From Flavobacterium aerium (GTDB lineage: Bacteria > Bacteroidota > Bacteroidia > Flavobacteriales > Flavobacteriaceae): a DNA stretch of 64,000 nucleotides. This document shows positions 35,555 to 45,200 of this stretch, piece after piece; positions within the stretch are counted from its first letter, which is position 1, and every line of letters starts with the position of its first letter. Where the stretch lies: contig NZ_JARQWR010000005.1 of NCBI RefSeq assembly GCF_030766725.1, forward strand, positions 62,001 to 126,000, in the 5' to 3' direction. The notes under the pieces are model-generated. The model searched no databases. It had not been told where the DNA came from and saw nothing but the letters and a program-made list of their open reading frames with translations. A program made the position numbers and the translations under genes.

Positions 35555-35887
35555 ATGAACGAAGACTTTACAACCAAATGGATATCACAACTCAAGAAAG
35601 GAACTTTGTCTTTCTTAGTGTTAAGCGTCTTAAAAGATAAGAGGGAATACTACGGGTATGATCTAATCAATGAGATAAAGAAAAAAACAGAAATTGAAAT
35701 TGCTGAAGGCACACTTTACCCTTTGATGAATCGATTGAAAAAAGAAGATTTAGTAGAATCTAAGTGGGTAGAGCAAGATTCTGGAATCCCAAGGAAATAT
35801 TACACTATTACAACATTGGGATTGAGTACAATAAATGAAATGAAAACCTATTGGGATAATCTCAATACAACGATAAATTCGATATGA
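35555..35887 (+). CDS. PadR family transcriptional regulator
   Basis: The 110-residue winged-helix protein has the PadR pattern: QLKKGTLSFLVLSVLKDKREYYGYDLINEI near the start, IAEGTLYPLMNRLKKEDLVESKW in the recognition region, and RKYYTITTLGLSTINEM in the wing. PadR proteins usually repress genes for membrane or stress proteins. Its TGA overlaps the next ATG (ATGA, 35884-35887), a coupling typical of PadR-HAAS operons. Confidence 0.92.
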   Translation: MNEDFTTKWISQLKKGTLSFLVLSVLKDKREYYGYDLINEIKKKTEIEIAEGTLYPLMNRLKKEDLVESKWVEQDSGIPRKYYTITTLGLSTINEMKTYWDNLNTTINSI

Positions 35888-36483
35888 AGTTTAAAGAAAT
35901 AACATTTAAAGATAAAAATTCTATAAGGATATATCAGGATTATATATCAAGAATTCAACATACTACAAAAATATTGAACAAAGAAAATCAGCAAGAGGTT
36001 TTGTTGGAAATCAATAGTCATATCTATGAAAGTATTATTGATGATTTAGAAAATGGAAAAGGTGAAGTAGAACGATTATTAGATATTTTAGAAAAATTAG
36101 GACAACCCGAAGTTTTCTTAAAACCATTGGTAGCAGAAAAAAAATTAGAAGAAGCTACTAAAACGTTCAATCCATTAAAAATAATCAAAGCACTAGCATT
36201 AAATATAGGAAATGGTATTTCATATGTTGTTTTTGCCATACTATACCTGTTACTTTTTGGTTTTGTATTCTTGATTTTTGCTAAAATTATCGATCCACAA
36301 AACGTTGGCTTTTTTTACCGTGCAAACGACGTTTTTACTTTAGGCTATTTTAGAGAAAACGGAATCAGTCTCCAAGAATATGAACGATTAGGGAATTGGT
36401 TTATACCTGTAATGCTCCTATTGGCTACAGCTTTCTACGTTGTTATAACGCTATTACTCCGATTAAAAAGAACCTTAAAATAA
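35884..36483 (+). CDS. HAAS-domain membrane protein (DUF1700-like)
   Basis: The 199-residue protein has an N-terminal HAAS-like helical region (about 12-95: LNKENQQEVLLEINSHIYESIIDDLENGKGEVERLLDILEKLGQPEVFL) and two membrane helices (about 117-140 and 178-193). HAAS proteins lie next to PadR regulators and are thought to work with them as membrane sensor partners. Coupled to padR by overlap and followed after 7 bases by a serine hydrolase. Confidence 0.85.
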   Translation: MKFKEITFKDKNSIRIYQDYISRIQHTTKILNKENQQEVLLEINSHIYESIIDDLENGKGEVERLLDILEKLGQPEVFLKPLVAEKKLEEATKTFNPLKIIKALALNIGNGISYVVFAILYLLLFGFVFLIFAKIIDPQNVGFFYRANDVFTLGYFRENGISLQEYERLGNWFIPVMLLLATAFYVVITLLLRLKRTLK

Positions 36484-36490
36484 AATTATT

Positions 36491-37810
36491 ATGAATAAAA
36501 ATTATTTAGCTTATTTGCTTTGCTTTTTGATTTCATCATTTGCTATAGCACAAAAAATAGACACTCAAAAGCTTGATTTATACTTTAAATCATTAGAAGA
36601 TAGTAATAAATTTATGGGAAGTGTTGCTATTTCTCAAAATGGTAAAATTATTTATACCAAAACAATCGGATATGCCGATGTTGAAAATAATATCAAAGCC
36701 AATGAAAATTCAAAATATAGAATTGGTTCCATCTCAAAAACGTTCACTTCAGTTTTAGTTTTAAAAGCTGTGGAGAATAAAAAATTAGATTTAAATCAAA
36801 CGATTGAAAAGTTTTTTCCAACAATTAGTAATGCAGACAAGGTTACAATAAAGCATTTGCTGAACCATAGAAGCGGAATACATGATTTCACTGATGATGA
36901 TGATTTTCTGACTTGGAATACGGAAGCCAAAACGGAAAAAGAAATGGTTGAAATTATTACTAAAGGAGGAAGTGAATTTGAACCTGATGCTCAAGCGGAA
37001 TATAGCAATTCAAATTATGTATTGTTAAGTTATATTCTTGAAAAAATTTATAAAAAGCCATACTCAGAATTATTGACTACCTATATTACAAAACCTATAG
37101 GTTTGAAAAACACCTATCTGGGAGGAAAAATCAATAGTAAGAATAATGAAGTTAAATCTTATCGATTTACGGACAAATGGCAAGCTGAATTAGAAACGGA
37201 TATTTCAATTCCATTGGGTTCTGGTGGAATAGTATCAACACCAACAGATTTAGTGAAATTCAGTGATGCCCTTTTTGGTGGAAAGCTTTTGAAAGCTGAA
37301 AGTCTTGAATTGATGAAAACAATAAATGAAGGACATGGATTAGGACTTGCACAAACACCATTTTATGAAAATATTGGTTACGGACATAGAGGAGGCATTG
37401 ATAAATTTACAGCTACTTTCTCTTATTTTTATGATGGAAAAATATCTTTCGCATTAACGTCAAATGGAACAAACTATAACAATAATGAAGTTCCTGTTGT
37501 TGTTTTGAGTGCAGTTTACAATAAATCATTTGATATCCCAGAATTTAAAACCTATGCTGTTAATTCTGAAGATTTAGATCAATATTTAGGAACCTATTCA
37601 TCTAATAAAATTTCAATCAAAATAACAGTTTCAAAAGACAATAAAACACTTATTGCACAAGCGGCAGGACAGTCAGCATATCTATTGGAAGCAACCGAAA
37701 AAGATAAATTTAAATACTATAGAGGAGGGATTACATTAGAGTTTAATCCCATAGAAAAAATAATGGTATTAAAACAAGGAGGAGGAGAGTTTGTGTTTAC
37801 TAAAGGATAA
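36491..37810 (+). CDS. Exported serine hydrolase, beta-lactamase class C/PBP4* family
   Basis: The 439-residue protein has a signal peptide (LAYLLCFLISSFAIAQ) and a class C-like hydrolase domain (about 25-340). The SxxK motif is S80-IS-K83 in GSISKTFTS, the Y-x-N motif is in EYSNSNYVLL, and HRGGID corresponds to the third (K/H-x-G) motif. The C-terminal 100 residues are a beta-rich DUF3471-type tail. Activity could be esterase, peptidase or, less likely, beta-lactamase. It is the last gene of the PadR operon and may be what PadR controls. Confidence 0.88.
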   Translation: MNKNYLAYLLCFLISSFAIAQKIDTQKLDLYFKSLEDSNKFMGSVAISQNGKIIYTKTIGYADVENNIKANENSKYRIGSISKTFTSVLVLKAVENKKLDLNQTIEKFFPTISNADKVTIKHLLNHRSGIHDFTDDDDFLTWNTEAKTEKEMVEIITKGGSEFEPDAQAEYSNSNYVLLSYILEKIYKKPYSELLTTYITKPIGLKNTYLGGKINSKNNEVKSYRFTDKWQAELETDISIPLGSGGIVSTPTDLVKFSDALFGGKLLKAESLELMKTINEGHGLGLAQTPFYENIGYGHRGGIDKFTATFSYFYDGKISFALTSNGTNYNNNEVPVVVLSAVYNKSFDIPEFKTYAVNSEDLDQYLGTYSSNKISIKITVSKDNKTLIAQAAGQSAYLLEATEKDKFKYYRGGITLEFNPIEKIMVLKQGGGEFVFTKG

Positions 37811-37848
37811 AAACAAAAACGATTTTAAATAATTTGTAGATGAAAAAA

Positions 37849-37880
37849 AGCCTGTAGAATTATATCTGCAGGCTTTTTTA
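37849..37880 (+). terminator. Rho-independent terminator
   Basis: AGCCTGTAGA / TCTGCAGGCT (37849-37858 and 37865-37874, one G-U pair) followed by T6. Confidence 0.82.
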
Positions 37881-38501
37881 TTAAAAATAGAATTTAATTA
37901 TGTGTGAAATCCTTGTTGAAATTTAATTTTTAATAATATTTTAGATTATCAATAATTTTTTGAAGCTCCAGATGTTATTTCAAGATTTGATTTTAATACT
38001 AATAATTAGAGAGCTTTTAAAGTGAATTAGAATTAGCATTATAATGTCAAGGTTTATTCTCAAAACTAATTTTGTGTAAGTATTTAGCTATTTTTATAGG
38101 TTCTTTTTTATGTTTTTTTTTCTTTTTGAAAAATTCAAAATGAGGCTCTATTTTAGGGCTTAATTTTTCTTTTTTCTCAGAGAAATTTACGCTCCAAGAT
38201 TTTTTGAAATGTATGGAGTATATATGGGTTTGCCAATGTTTTTAGTATTATGGGATTCTCTCATTTTTTTAATTTTTTTCTGTTCATTTTTATATATGAA
38301 AATAATGATGTTATCTTATAAAAAATCACAATTCTTTAAATAAAATTAATTTTTTGTTAACATTTTTATTTGTTTTATTATAAAAAAAAATTTAGCTTTA
38401 CTGAAGTTAAATAACTAAGTTTCTTTATATATAGTGGCAACTATGTTAAATTAGTTATCTAAATCGAAAATAAATCTTTCAAACAAATTCTTCTTGTAAC
38501 T

Positions 38502-38522
38502 GAGGAAAGCGCAGCTTTTCTT
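38502..38522 (+). promoter_or_regulatory. Hairpin 15 bases before the antiterminator gene
   Basis: GAGGAAAGC-GCA-GCTTTTCTT can form a 9-bp stem (two G-U pairs) with a 3-base loop. It is followed by TATAAATT rather than a clean T tract, so it is not an obvious terminator. It may be part of the leader that an UpxY/LoaP protein acts on. Confidence 0.4.
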
Positions 38523-38537
38523 ATAAATTAAATTTTA

Positions 38538-39050
38538 ATGATTTTTAACAATGGGTGGCATGTTCTATATGTCAAATCTCGCTGGGAAAAAAAAGTGCAT
38601 GAATCTTTAAAGGATATTTCATTAGAAACTTTTTTGCCCCAAGTAAAAACAATTAAACAATGGAGTGATCGTAAGAAAACGGTTTTAAAACCATTGTTTC
38701 CTTCATATGTATTTGTTAATGTGAAATCGTCCATAGAGTTTTATAAGGCTTTATCTGTTCATGGAGCTTGCGTATATATTCGCTTTGGTAAAGAATATGC
38801 AAGAATTCCAGATGATGAAATTGATAAGATTAGGCTATTATTGAATTCAGAAGACATTTCAGATTTTGAAACAAATGTAGAACTACTAAAAGTAGGAGAT
38901 ATTAAAAAAATCTGCTATGGCACTCTAAGTGGTTTAGATTGTGAAGTAATAAAAGTGAATAATGTAAATAAAATTGTGGTAAGGATTGGTTCTTTACAAC
39001 AAAATATTACTGCGACATTGTCTACTAATTATTTTAAAGAAGCACTGTAG
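38538..39050 (+). CDS. UpxY/LoaP-type transcription antiterminator (NusG paralog)
   Basis: The 170-residue protein starts WHVLYVKSRWEKKVHESL, the NusG N-terminal (NGN) fold seen in UpxY, RfaH and LoaP. QWSDRKKTVLKPLFPSYVFVNV and a C-terminal KOW-like region (about 118-165, LKVGDIKKICYGTLSGLDCEVIKV) complete it. Such specialised NusG paralogs keep polymerase elongating through long operons for capsule or antibiotic synthesis. It lies 198 bases before a chain of NRPS genes of more than 24 kb, so promoting their read-through is its probable task. Confidence 0.88.
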   Translation: MIFNNGWHVLYVKSRWEKKVHESLKDISLETFLPQVKTIKQWSDRKKTVLKPLFPSYVFVNVKSSIEFYKALSVHGACVYIRFGKEYARIPDDEIDKIRLLLNSEDISDFETNVELLKVGDIKKICYGTLSGLDCEVIKVNNVNKIVVRIGSLQQNITATLSTNYFKEAL

Positions 39051-39120
39051 ATTTTTTAATATAAAATCTCTGTCACTTTAAAATTTCTTTTTATAAAAAG
39101 TAAGTTAATATTATACAACA

Positions 39121-39162
39121 ATTGCCTATTGAAATACCTGTTTCAATGATTTGTTGCGCAAT
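39121..39162 (+). promoter_or_regulatory. Structured leader hairpin before the first NRPS gene
   Basis: ATTGAAA-TACCTG-TTTCAAT (39128-39147) is a perfect 7-bp stem with a 6-base loop. It is enclosed by ATTGC (39121-39125) and GCAAT (39158-39162), giving a two-level stem. It lies between the antiterminator gene and the NRPS start. LoaP-type proteins are known to use an RNA hairpin in the operon leader, so this is a candidate target. Confidence 0.45.
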
Positions 39163-39248
39163 AACTTATTCTATTAGAATAGTTAATCAATAACCTATTA
39201 TCTCAGAAAGAACATAAAAGTTTTTTTGAATTTAAAAGCAAATCTTAT

Positions 39249-42200
39249 ATGGATACTGTCGAAAGTAAAATAATTGCTAATTATTGGGCGGACAAAATAA
39301 AGAAGAATTCTAAAATAGATTTTGGAAGTTTCTCTCCAATTAATAGTGAAGTTATCGAAGTACCTCAATCAGAACTGGCTTATTACTATAAGTTAACTTC
39401 TGGTAATGAGTTAGCTGAGTTCACAATTTTGATAACGATATTTAATACACTTGTTCAGCGTTATTTTGAAGAATGTCAACTCATATATTCTCAGGGAATT
39501 GGTGTAGACAGAGATATTTCTCTTCTATATGCTTTTGACTTAATTGAAGATAAGGCATTTAAAGAAATTCTTCAAAATGTAAAAAGTGAAGTTCAAGAAG
39601 TATATAAATACAGAATGTATGACAATTCATCATATAAAGATGATTCTTTAGCTGCCTATACCTCTTTTGGGTTTTTCTTTAATAAAGAAATAACAAATGT
39701 AGCGAAGTTGCCATTTTCAATTCATATCAATACGACGAATGAAGGAATGAAGCTTCAATTGGTGTACAGTGATAAGTTTATAGCTAAAAATGTAGCCAAT
39801 CACTTCCTAAGAAATATAAAAAAATGGGTTTGTAATTTAGAAGTATATCTTTCTTTAGTATCTAAATCAATATCATTAGTTTTTGAGGAAGAGAAAACAG
39901 TATTATTGGATGAATTCAATGCAACAACTACTGTGTATGATCGTACAGATACGATAATAAGTCTTTTTGAAAAGCAAGTTGAAAAAACTCCAGATGCCAT
40001 CGCAATAATTTGTGATAATAGGTCAATCACGTATCGTATGGTTGACGAAAGAGCAAATCAAATTGCAAACTACCTAAAAGATGATCATGGCATTCTAGCA
40101 GGAGATTTAGTAGCTGTCAAATTGGAAAGAACAGAGAAGTTAATTATAGCACTAATAGCAGTTTTGAAAGTAGGAGCTGCATATGTACCTGTAGATGTAA
40201 ACTATCCAGAAGAAAGAATTGCATACATAGAAAAAGATAGTAATAGTAAATTAGTTATTGACGAGGTTGTACTAAGTTCTTTTGAATCTATTAGCGAATC
40301 ATATTCAAAATTAAAAGAAAGAATTGAAATTAATTCTTTCTCATTAGCATATATTATATATACTTCAGGAACAACAGGAAACCCGAAAGGTGTAATGATT
40401 ACGCATGCTAATGCAGTAGCTTTAATTTATTGGGCTCAATCGGAGTTTGATTCTTCTAAATTTGATATTGTATTTGCAGGAACTTCTCATTGTTTTGATT
40501 TATCAGTTTATGAGATGTTTTATACATTATCTATTGGAAAGAAAATAAAAGTACTTTCTTCAGGATTAGACATAAGCGATGCACTTCCTTATTACTCAAA
40601 TATACTTTTAAACACTGTACCATCAACTGCTAGAAAATTATTAGAAGAAGGACATGATTTAAAAAATGTAACACTTATCAACCTGGCTGGGGAAGCTTTC
40701 CCTGTTGATATTGCAACGAAATTACAACAGACAAATATTGAAGTTAGAAATTTATACGGTCCATCAGAAGATACAACATATAGTACTTGTTATAAAATAT
40801 CTGATAAGTTATATGAAACGTCAATACCCATAGGAAAACCAATAGATAATACGCAAGCATATATATTAGATGAATCATTAGCATTAGTTCCTATAGGTGT
40901 TACTGGGAAATTATATTTATCAGGATTAGGAATTACTGAAGGATATTTACATAAACCTGAATTAACAGCTGAAAAATTCATTGATAATCCTTATAAAAAG
41001 GGAGAGCTAATGTATGATACTGGTGATTTATCACGTTGGATGCTAGATGGAAATATTGCCTTTTTAGGACGAAAAGATCATCAAGTAAAATTACGTGGAT
41101 ATCGTATAGAATTAGGAGAAATAGAAGCTGCAATTCAAAGTTTTTCGGAAGTGGTCCAACAAGTTGTAGTTGTAGTTAGAAGACATATGAATGAAGAAGT
41201 ATTAGCTGCATTTTTTGTCACAGCGACTATTATTGATAAGGCTTTGATGAGAGAGTTTCTATTGTCAAAATTACCGTCGTATATGGTACCAGGGTTTTTT
41301 GTGGAAATGGATCAAATTCCATTAACGCCAAATGGTAAAGTAAATATAAAAGCATTACCTGAATTGTCTGAATTATCAGTTATAAAAGAAAGCTATGTAG
41401 GGCCAAGGAATCACACAGAAATATCTTTAGTAGCAATTTGGGAAGAAATTTTAGGTGTTGAAAAAATAGGAATCAAAGATCATTTTTTTGAATTAGGAGG
41501 TCATAGTTTAATGATTTCACAATTGATCAATAAAGTCCATAAAACAATGGGCAAACGAATTCCTTTCAAGATATTTTACACAAACCCTACGATAGAAAGT
41601 TTATGTAATTCACTGAAGAATGAAGAATTTGTAGCCATAAAAAAAGCACCAGAAATGCAATCTTATCCTGTGACACCATCTCAGCATCGCTTATGGTTGT
41701 TAAGTCAGATGGAAGGTGGAAATCAGGCATATCAAATTACAACTTCATTAATGCTAAAAGGAAATTTATGTACGGAAAATTTCAAGGAAGCTTTTGATCA
41801 TATAATCAATCGCCATGAGGTATTTCGAACATTCTTTGAACATGATACAGACGGTATATTAAAACAAAATATTATTTCAAAAGAAGTTTTTGATTATAGA
41901 TTGTCACTAAAAGATTTATCTAAAGAAGAATTCCCTCAAGATGCAGCAAGACATTATATAAACTCAGTATGCAAATCTGGTTTAGATATAAAAAAAGGAC
42001 AATTATTTAAAGCAAATCTTTTAAAAATTACAGAAGATGAACATGTGTTCTTTATGACACTACATCACATTATTAGTGATGGATGGTCTTTAGAAATTTT
42101 AAATTCTGAAGTAATTGATGCTTACCAACAAAAAGAGAAAAAGGGAGATATAATCTTGCAGGAGCTATCTATTCAGTTCAAAGATTATGCTGTATGGCTG

Positions 42201-45200
42201 TCAGATGCAATGGATTCCTCTCAAAAACAGGTAGAAGAAGAATATTGGTTATCTGTATTTAGTGATACTTTACCGATTCTAGAATTACCAAATTACCAAT
42301 CAAGACCCCTTGTAAAAACATATACTGGCGATATTATTCAATATAATTTTCCAAAACAATTAATTAAAAAATTAAAGAATATATCACAAGAGCATCAAGC
42401 TACTTTATTTATGACGTTAATGTCTACTGTGAAAATGTTGCTTTCTAGATATAGTAATCAAAATGATATTATTGTTGGAACTCCAATTGCAGGAAGAGCA
42501 CATCCAGATTTAGAGACACAAGTAGGATTATATTTAAATACACTTGCTATCCGCTCTCAATTGAATAATGAAGATGATTTTTCAACAATTTTAGCAAATG
42601 AAAAACAACAACTTTTAGCTGCTTATGCCCATCAAGAATACCCATTTGATCAATTAATTGAAAAATTAAATATCACTAGAGACACTTCAAGATCTCCTTT
42701 ATTTGATGTAATGGTTGTTTTGCAAAATCAACAGCAATTAACAACTTTTCAAAACAATGATTCCTTATCAGGATTTTCAGTAAGTGATTTTGAAATTAGT
42801 AGAAAAGTAGCACAGTTTGACTTATCATTTACTTTTGTTGAACATGATACATTGTCTTTATTACTCTCTTATAATACAGATCTTTATACAGCATCTTTTG
42901 TTGAAAATATTATAAAGCATTTAGAGAAAATATTTGAACAGATTATAAATGCTCCCGAGACAAAGCTTGAAGAAATTGATTTCATTACACTTGAAGAAAA
43001 ACAACAAATATTTTCTAAATTCAATGCCACTACTATTGATTATCCATTAGAGAAAACAGTCGTAACAATATTCAATGAACAAGTTGAAAAAAGCCCAGAA
43101 AATATAGCGATAGTTTTTAATGAAAAATCATGGACATATGCAGATTTAAATCTAGAAGCGAATAACTTAGCTTCTTATCTTATCGAATCATATCAATTAT
43201 CTGAAGGAAAATTAGTAGCTGTACATTTAGAACGTAGTGCACAATTAGTCATTAGTTTGTTAGCGATTTTAAAAACGGGAGCAGCTTATGTACCAATTGA
43301 TACAAACTATCCAGAAGAACGTATTTCTTATATTATTGAAGATGCAAAAGTATGTTTAACTATAGATCAAGATTTTATAACACAATATTATTCTATAGAG
43401 AAGAAGTCGAAAGCAATTCCAGGATTAAATATAAAGAGTTCAGATTTAGCTTACGTAATTTATACTTCTGGCTCAACAGGAAAACCAAAAGGAGTAATGA
43501 TTACTCATAAGAGCTTAACAAATCTATGCTTTTGGCACCAAGATGCATATGGAGTAACTCAAGAAAGTAAAGGAACATTATTCTCAGGAATTGGGTTTGA
43601 TGCTTCTGTATGGGAAATATATCCATATCTGACAGCTGGAGCAAGTTTATATCCAATTCAACTAGACGCAATCCGTTTAGACCTTCAACAGTTAGTTTCT
43701 TTTTTAAGAATACAAGAAATTACACATGCCTATTTACCATCTAGAATATGTCAAGATTTTATAATACAAGGAATCACAAATCTTAATACAACAATTTTAA
43801 CGGGAGGAGAGGCTTTGGTTTATCCTAAAAAATCGGATTTACAAATTTACAATAACTATGGACCTACTGAAAATACTGTAGTAACTACCTATTATGACTG
43901 TAAATACCAAACTAAAGAACAGGTTCCAATCGGAAAACCAATTAGTAATACCCAAGTATATATACTATCAGAAAATTTAGTATTAACACCTATTGGGGTT
44001 ATTGGTGAATTATGTATTTCGGGTGATGGACTTGCATTAGGATATTTAAATCGTCCAGATTTAACCGCTGAAAAATTTGTAGAGAATCCATATGTTTCTG
44101 GGAAAAAACTATACAGAACTGGAGATTTAGCCCGATGGTTACCCGATGGAAATATAGAATTCATTGAAAGAAAAGATACTCAGATAAAAATTAGAGGCCA
44201 TCGAATAGAATTAGGAGAAATAGAATATACAATCGCGCAATACACTGCTGAAATAGTTCAAGTTGTGGTCAATGTACAAGAAATTAATAATGAAAAAGAA
44301 TTGGTTGTTTATTATGTTTCCAATACGAGTATTAATCCAAATGAATTAAGAGCTTATATAGGAACTCAACTACCTTCCTATATGATTCCAAACTATTATA
44401 TAAAATTGGAACAGATTCCATTAACGAGTAATGGAAAGGTAGCAAAAGAACAATTACCTGAAATAACGGAAAAAGAGTTGGTAAAGAAAGAATTTATAGC
44501 ACCAACAAATGAAGTAGAAAGTAAAGTCGTTGAAATTTGGAAAGAAATACTAGCAAAAGAAACGATAGGAATTACTGATAATTTCTTTGAATTAGGGGGG
44601 CATAGTTTATTATTGAGTAAACTAACAAACACTTACCATAAAGTTTTTGAAAAAGAAATTGATTTAAAAACAATTTATACCAATTTAACGCCTGAATATC
44701 ATGCGTATTTGATTATGAAAAATGAATCAAGAACGTATGAAGAAATAACGAAGATATCATTACAAGATACTTATGAAATATCTCCTTCGCAAATGCGCTT
44801 CTGGTTGTTATATAAGATTTATGGAAAATCTAAAGAGTTTAATATCTGTAGTAAATTTTTCTTATCAGAGGATTTAAACCTTGAATTTTTTGAAACAGCT
44901 TTCAATACAATAGTAAAACGCCATGAAATCTTAAGAACAATCTTCTTAGAGGTTGAAGGAAGACCAAGACAAAAAATTGAAGCTTATTCTCCCATTAAAA
45001 TTGAAATTGATGAACTACTTTCTTTAGACAAAATAGAAAGCCGCATTTATAATTATGAGTTTGATTTAGATCAGGCTCCATTATATAAAATGGCTATAGG
45101 AAAAGGAACAGAGGGTTACACCTTATTTTTTAATATTCATCATAGTATAAGTGATGGATTGTCACTAGATATTGTTGTCAAAGAAATTCTAGTAATATAT

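Larger units (their letters stand above)
37811..38537. other. 727-base AT-rich region before the biosynthetic cluster
   Basis: It contains the hydrolase terminator (37849-37880) and then about 650 bases of very AT-rich DNA without any credible gene. A hairpin lies at 38502-38522 just before the antiterminator gene. The promoter of the cluster must lie here; I cannot point to a convincing TAnnTTTG/-33 pair. Confidence 0.55.

Noticed and set aside
38400..38537. rho-independent terminator before the antiterminator gene
   Set aside because: The hairpin at 38502-38522 lacks a continuous T tract, so I report it as a leader hairpin only.
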